Program-made: the position numbers and the translations under genes
The notes under the pieces: generated by a model
Databases searched by the model: none
What the model was told of the DNA's origin: nothing
Seen by the model: the letters and a program-made list of their open reading frames with translations, nothing else
Shown: positions 5,518-5,759 of the stretch, piece after piece
Position numbering within the stretch: position 1 is the first letter of the stretch
How the letters are laid out: each line of letters opens with the position of its first letter
Source: Spirochaetaceae bacterium
GTDB lineage: Bacteria; Spirochaetota; Spirochaetia; Treponematales; Breznakiellaceae
Reading direction: 5' to 3'
NCBI GenBank assembly: GCA_031278575.1
Contig: JAITKD010000097.1
Coordinates: forward strand, 1-5,759
DNA length: 5,759 nucleotides

Positions 5518-5632
5518 CTGATTTATTCAATCGAGAATAAATCGGCGCTGCTTTAACGTTGTATTTGTGCAATGAAATGAGCAAATACATTAGGGAAACG
5601 CGATTAGCGTCAAGTTAATCAGCGTTTCCCTA
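5518..5632. repeat. Right copy of the 115-bp direct repeat with three hairpins
   Basis: Same orientation as 1-115, with two substitutions. The T at 5568 (C in the left copy) turns a G-C pair at the top of the second hairpin into G-U, and the G at 5550 is in an unpaired linker, so all three stems are retained. In the third stem 11 of 12 end pairs remain because the base after the repeat is G instead of A. The right end is joined directly to a tnpA fragment that lacks its start, which suggests insertion into, or recombination within, that gene. Confidence 0.9.
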
Positions 5633-5759
5633 GGGATAGAAGCACGATATGAGATAAGGTTTCTGGAGATAGGAACGGAACTGGATCATGTGCATTTTCT
5701 GGTTCAGTCGGTGCCGACATACAGCCCCGAGCAGATAGTACGGACAATAAAGAGCATAA
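5633..5759 (+). pseudogene. tnpA: 5'-truncated IS200/IS605-type transposase TnpA, also cut by the window edge
   Basis: The frame starting GGG ATA GAA reads GIEARYEIRFLEIGTELDHV and continues HFLVQSVPTYSPEQIVRTIKSI to the window end. This is the central part of a Y1 HUH transposase of the IS200 group, and the HUH pair is intact as His-Val-His at 5687-5695. TnpA catalyses single-strand transposition with a tyrosine nucleophile that would lie beyond the window. The first roughly 40-45 residues expected of the family are missing. Upstream, the frame enters the 115-bp repeat, where there is no ATG, GTG or TTG in frame before the TAG at 5591-5593. I therefore call it broken, although its 3' part is unseen. 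The strong conservation of the fragment suggests recent disruption. Confidence 0.8.

Noticed and set aside
1..5632. CRISPR array or circular-contig overlap
   Set aside because: There are only two copies, 5.4 kb apart, and they differ at two bases; sequence continues for 127 bp after the right copy, so it is neither an array nor a simple end overlap.

Overview
The window looks like accessory, repeat-rich chromosome from a spirochaete, most likely a Treponema of the termite-gut type. This is inferred from one protein whose start resembles Treponema REP-associated transposase relatives, from an IS200-type transposase fragment, and from G/C-run-rich coding sequence. No rRNA or other marker gene is present, so the assignment stays moderate.

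Layout. A 115-bp structured repeat occupies the first bases (1-115) and recurs in the same orientation at 5518-5632, with two mismatches. Between the copies lie two divergently organised gene blocks. The plus-strand block holds a GT-B glycosyltransferase (225-1646), a HAD-superfamily hydrolase that overlaps it by 8 nt (1639-2541), and a small single-pass membrane protein (2599-2838). The minus-strand block holds a RecQ-family helicase (2858-4519) that converges on the membrane-protein gene, a palindrome-rich intergenic stretch of about 390 bp, and a Y1/RAYT-like transposase relative that has lost its HUH histidines (4913-5431). After the right-hand repeat copy comes a 5'-truncated IS200/IS605-type tnpA (5633 to the edge), joined directly to the repeat end.

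How the parts relate. The glycosyltransferase and HAD hydrolase are translationally coupled and probably act in one carbohydrate pathway whose substrate cannot be read from sequence. RecQ and the RAYT-like gene are both preceded by the same bipartite motif with identical spacing, which suggests a shared promoter type or a shared upstream module. The RAYT-like gene carries two palindromes inside its reading frame, one of them a 13-bp REP-like GGGGTC-T-GACCCC, and another GC palindrome lies in the intergenic region downstream of its stop.

The most interesting material is the three-hairpin 115-bp repeat flanking the segment and abutting a broken tnpA, the HUH-less RAYT relative with its embedded palindromes, and the shared promoter-like motif.
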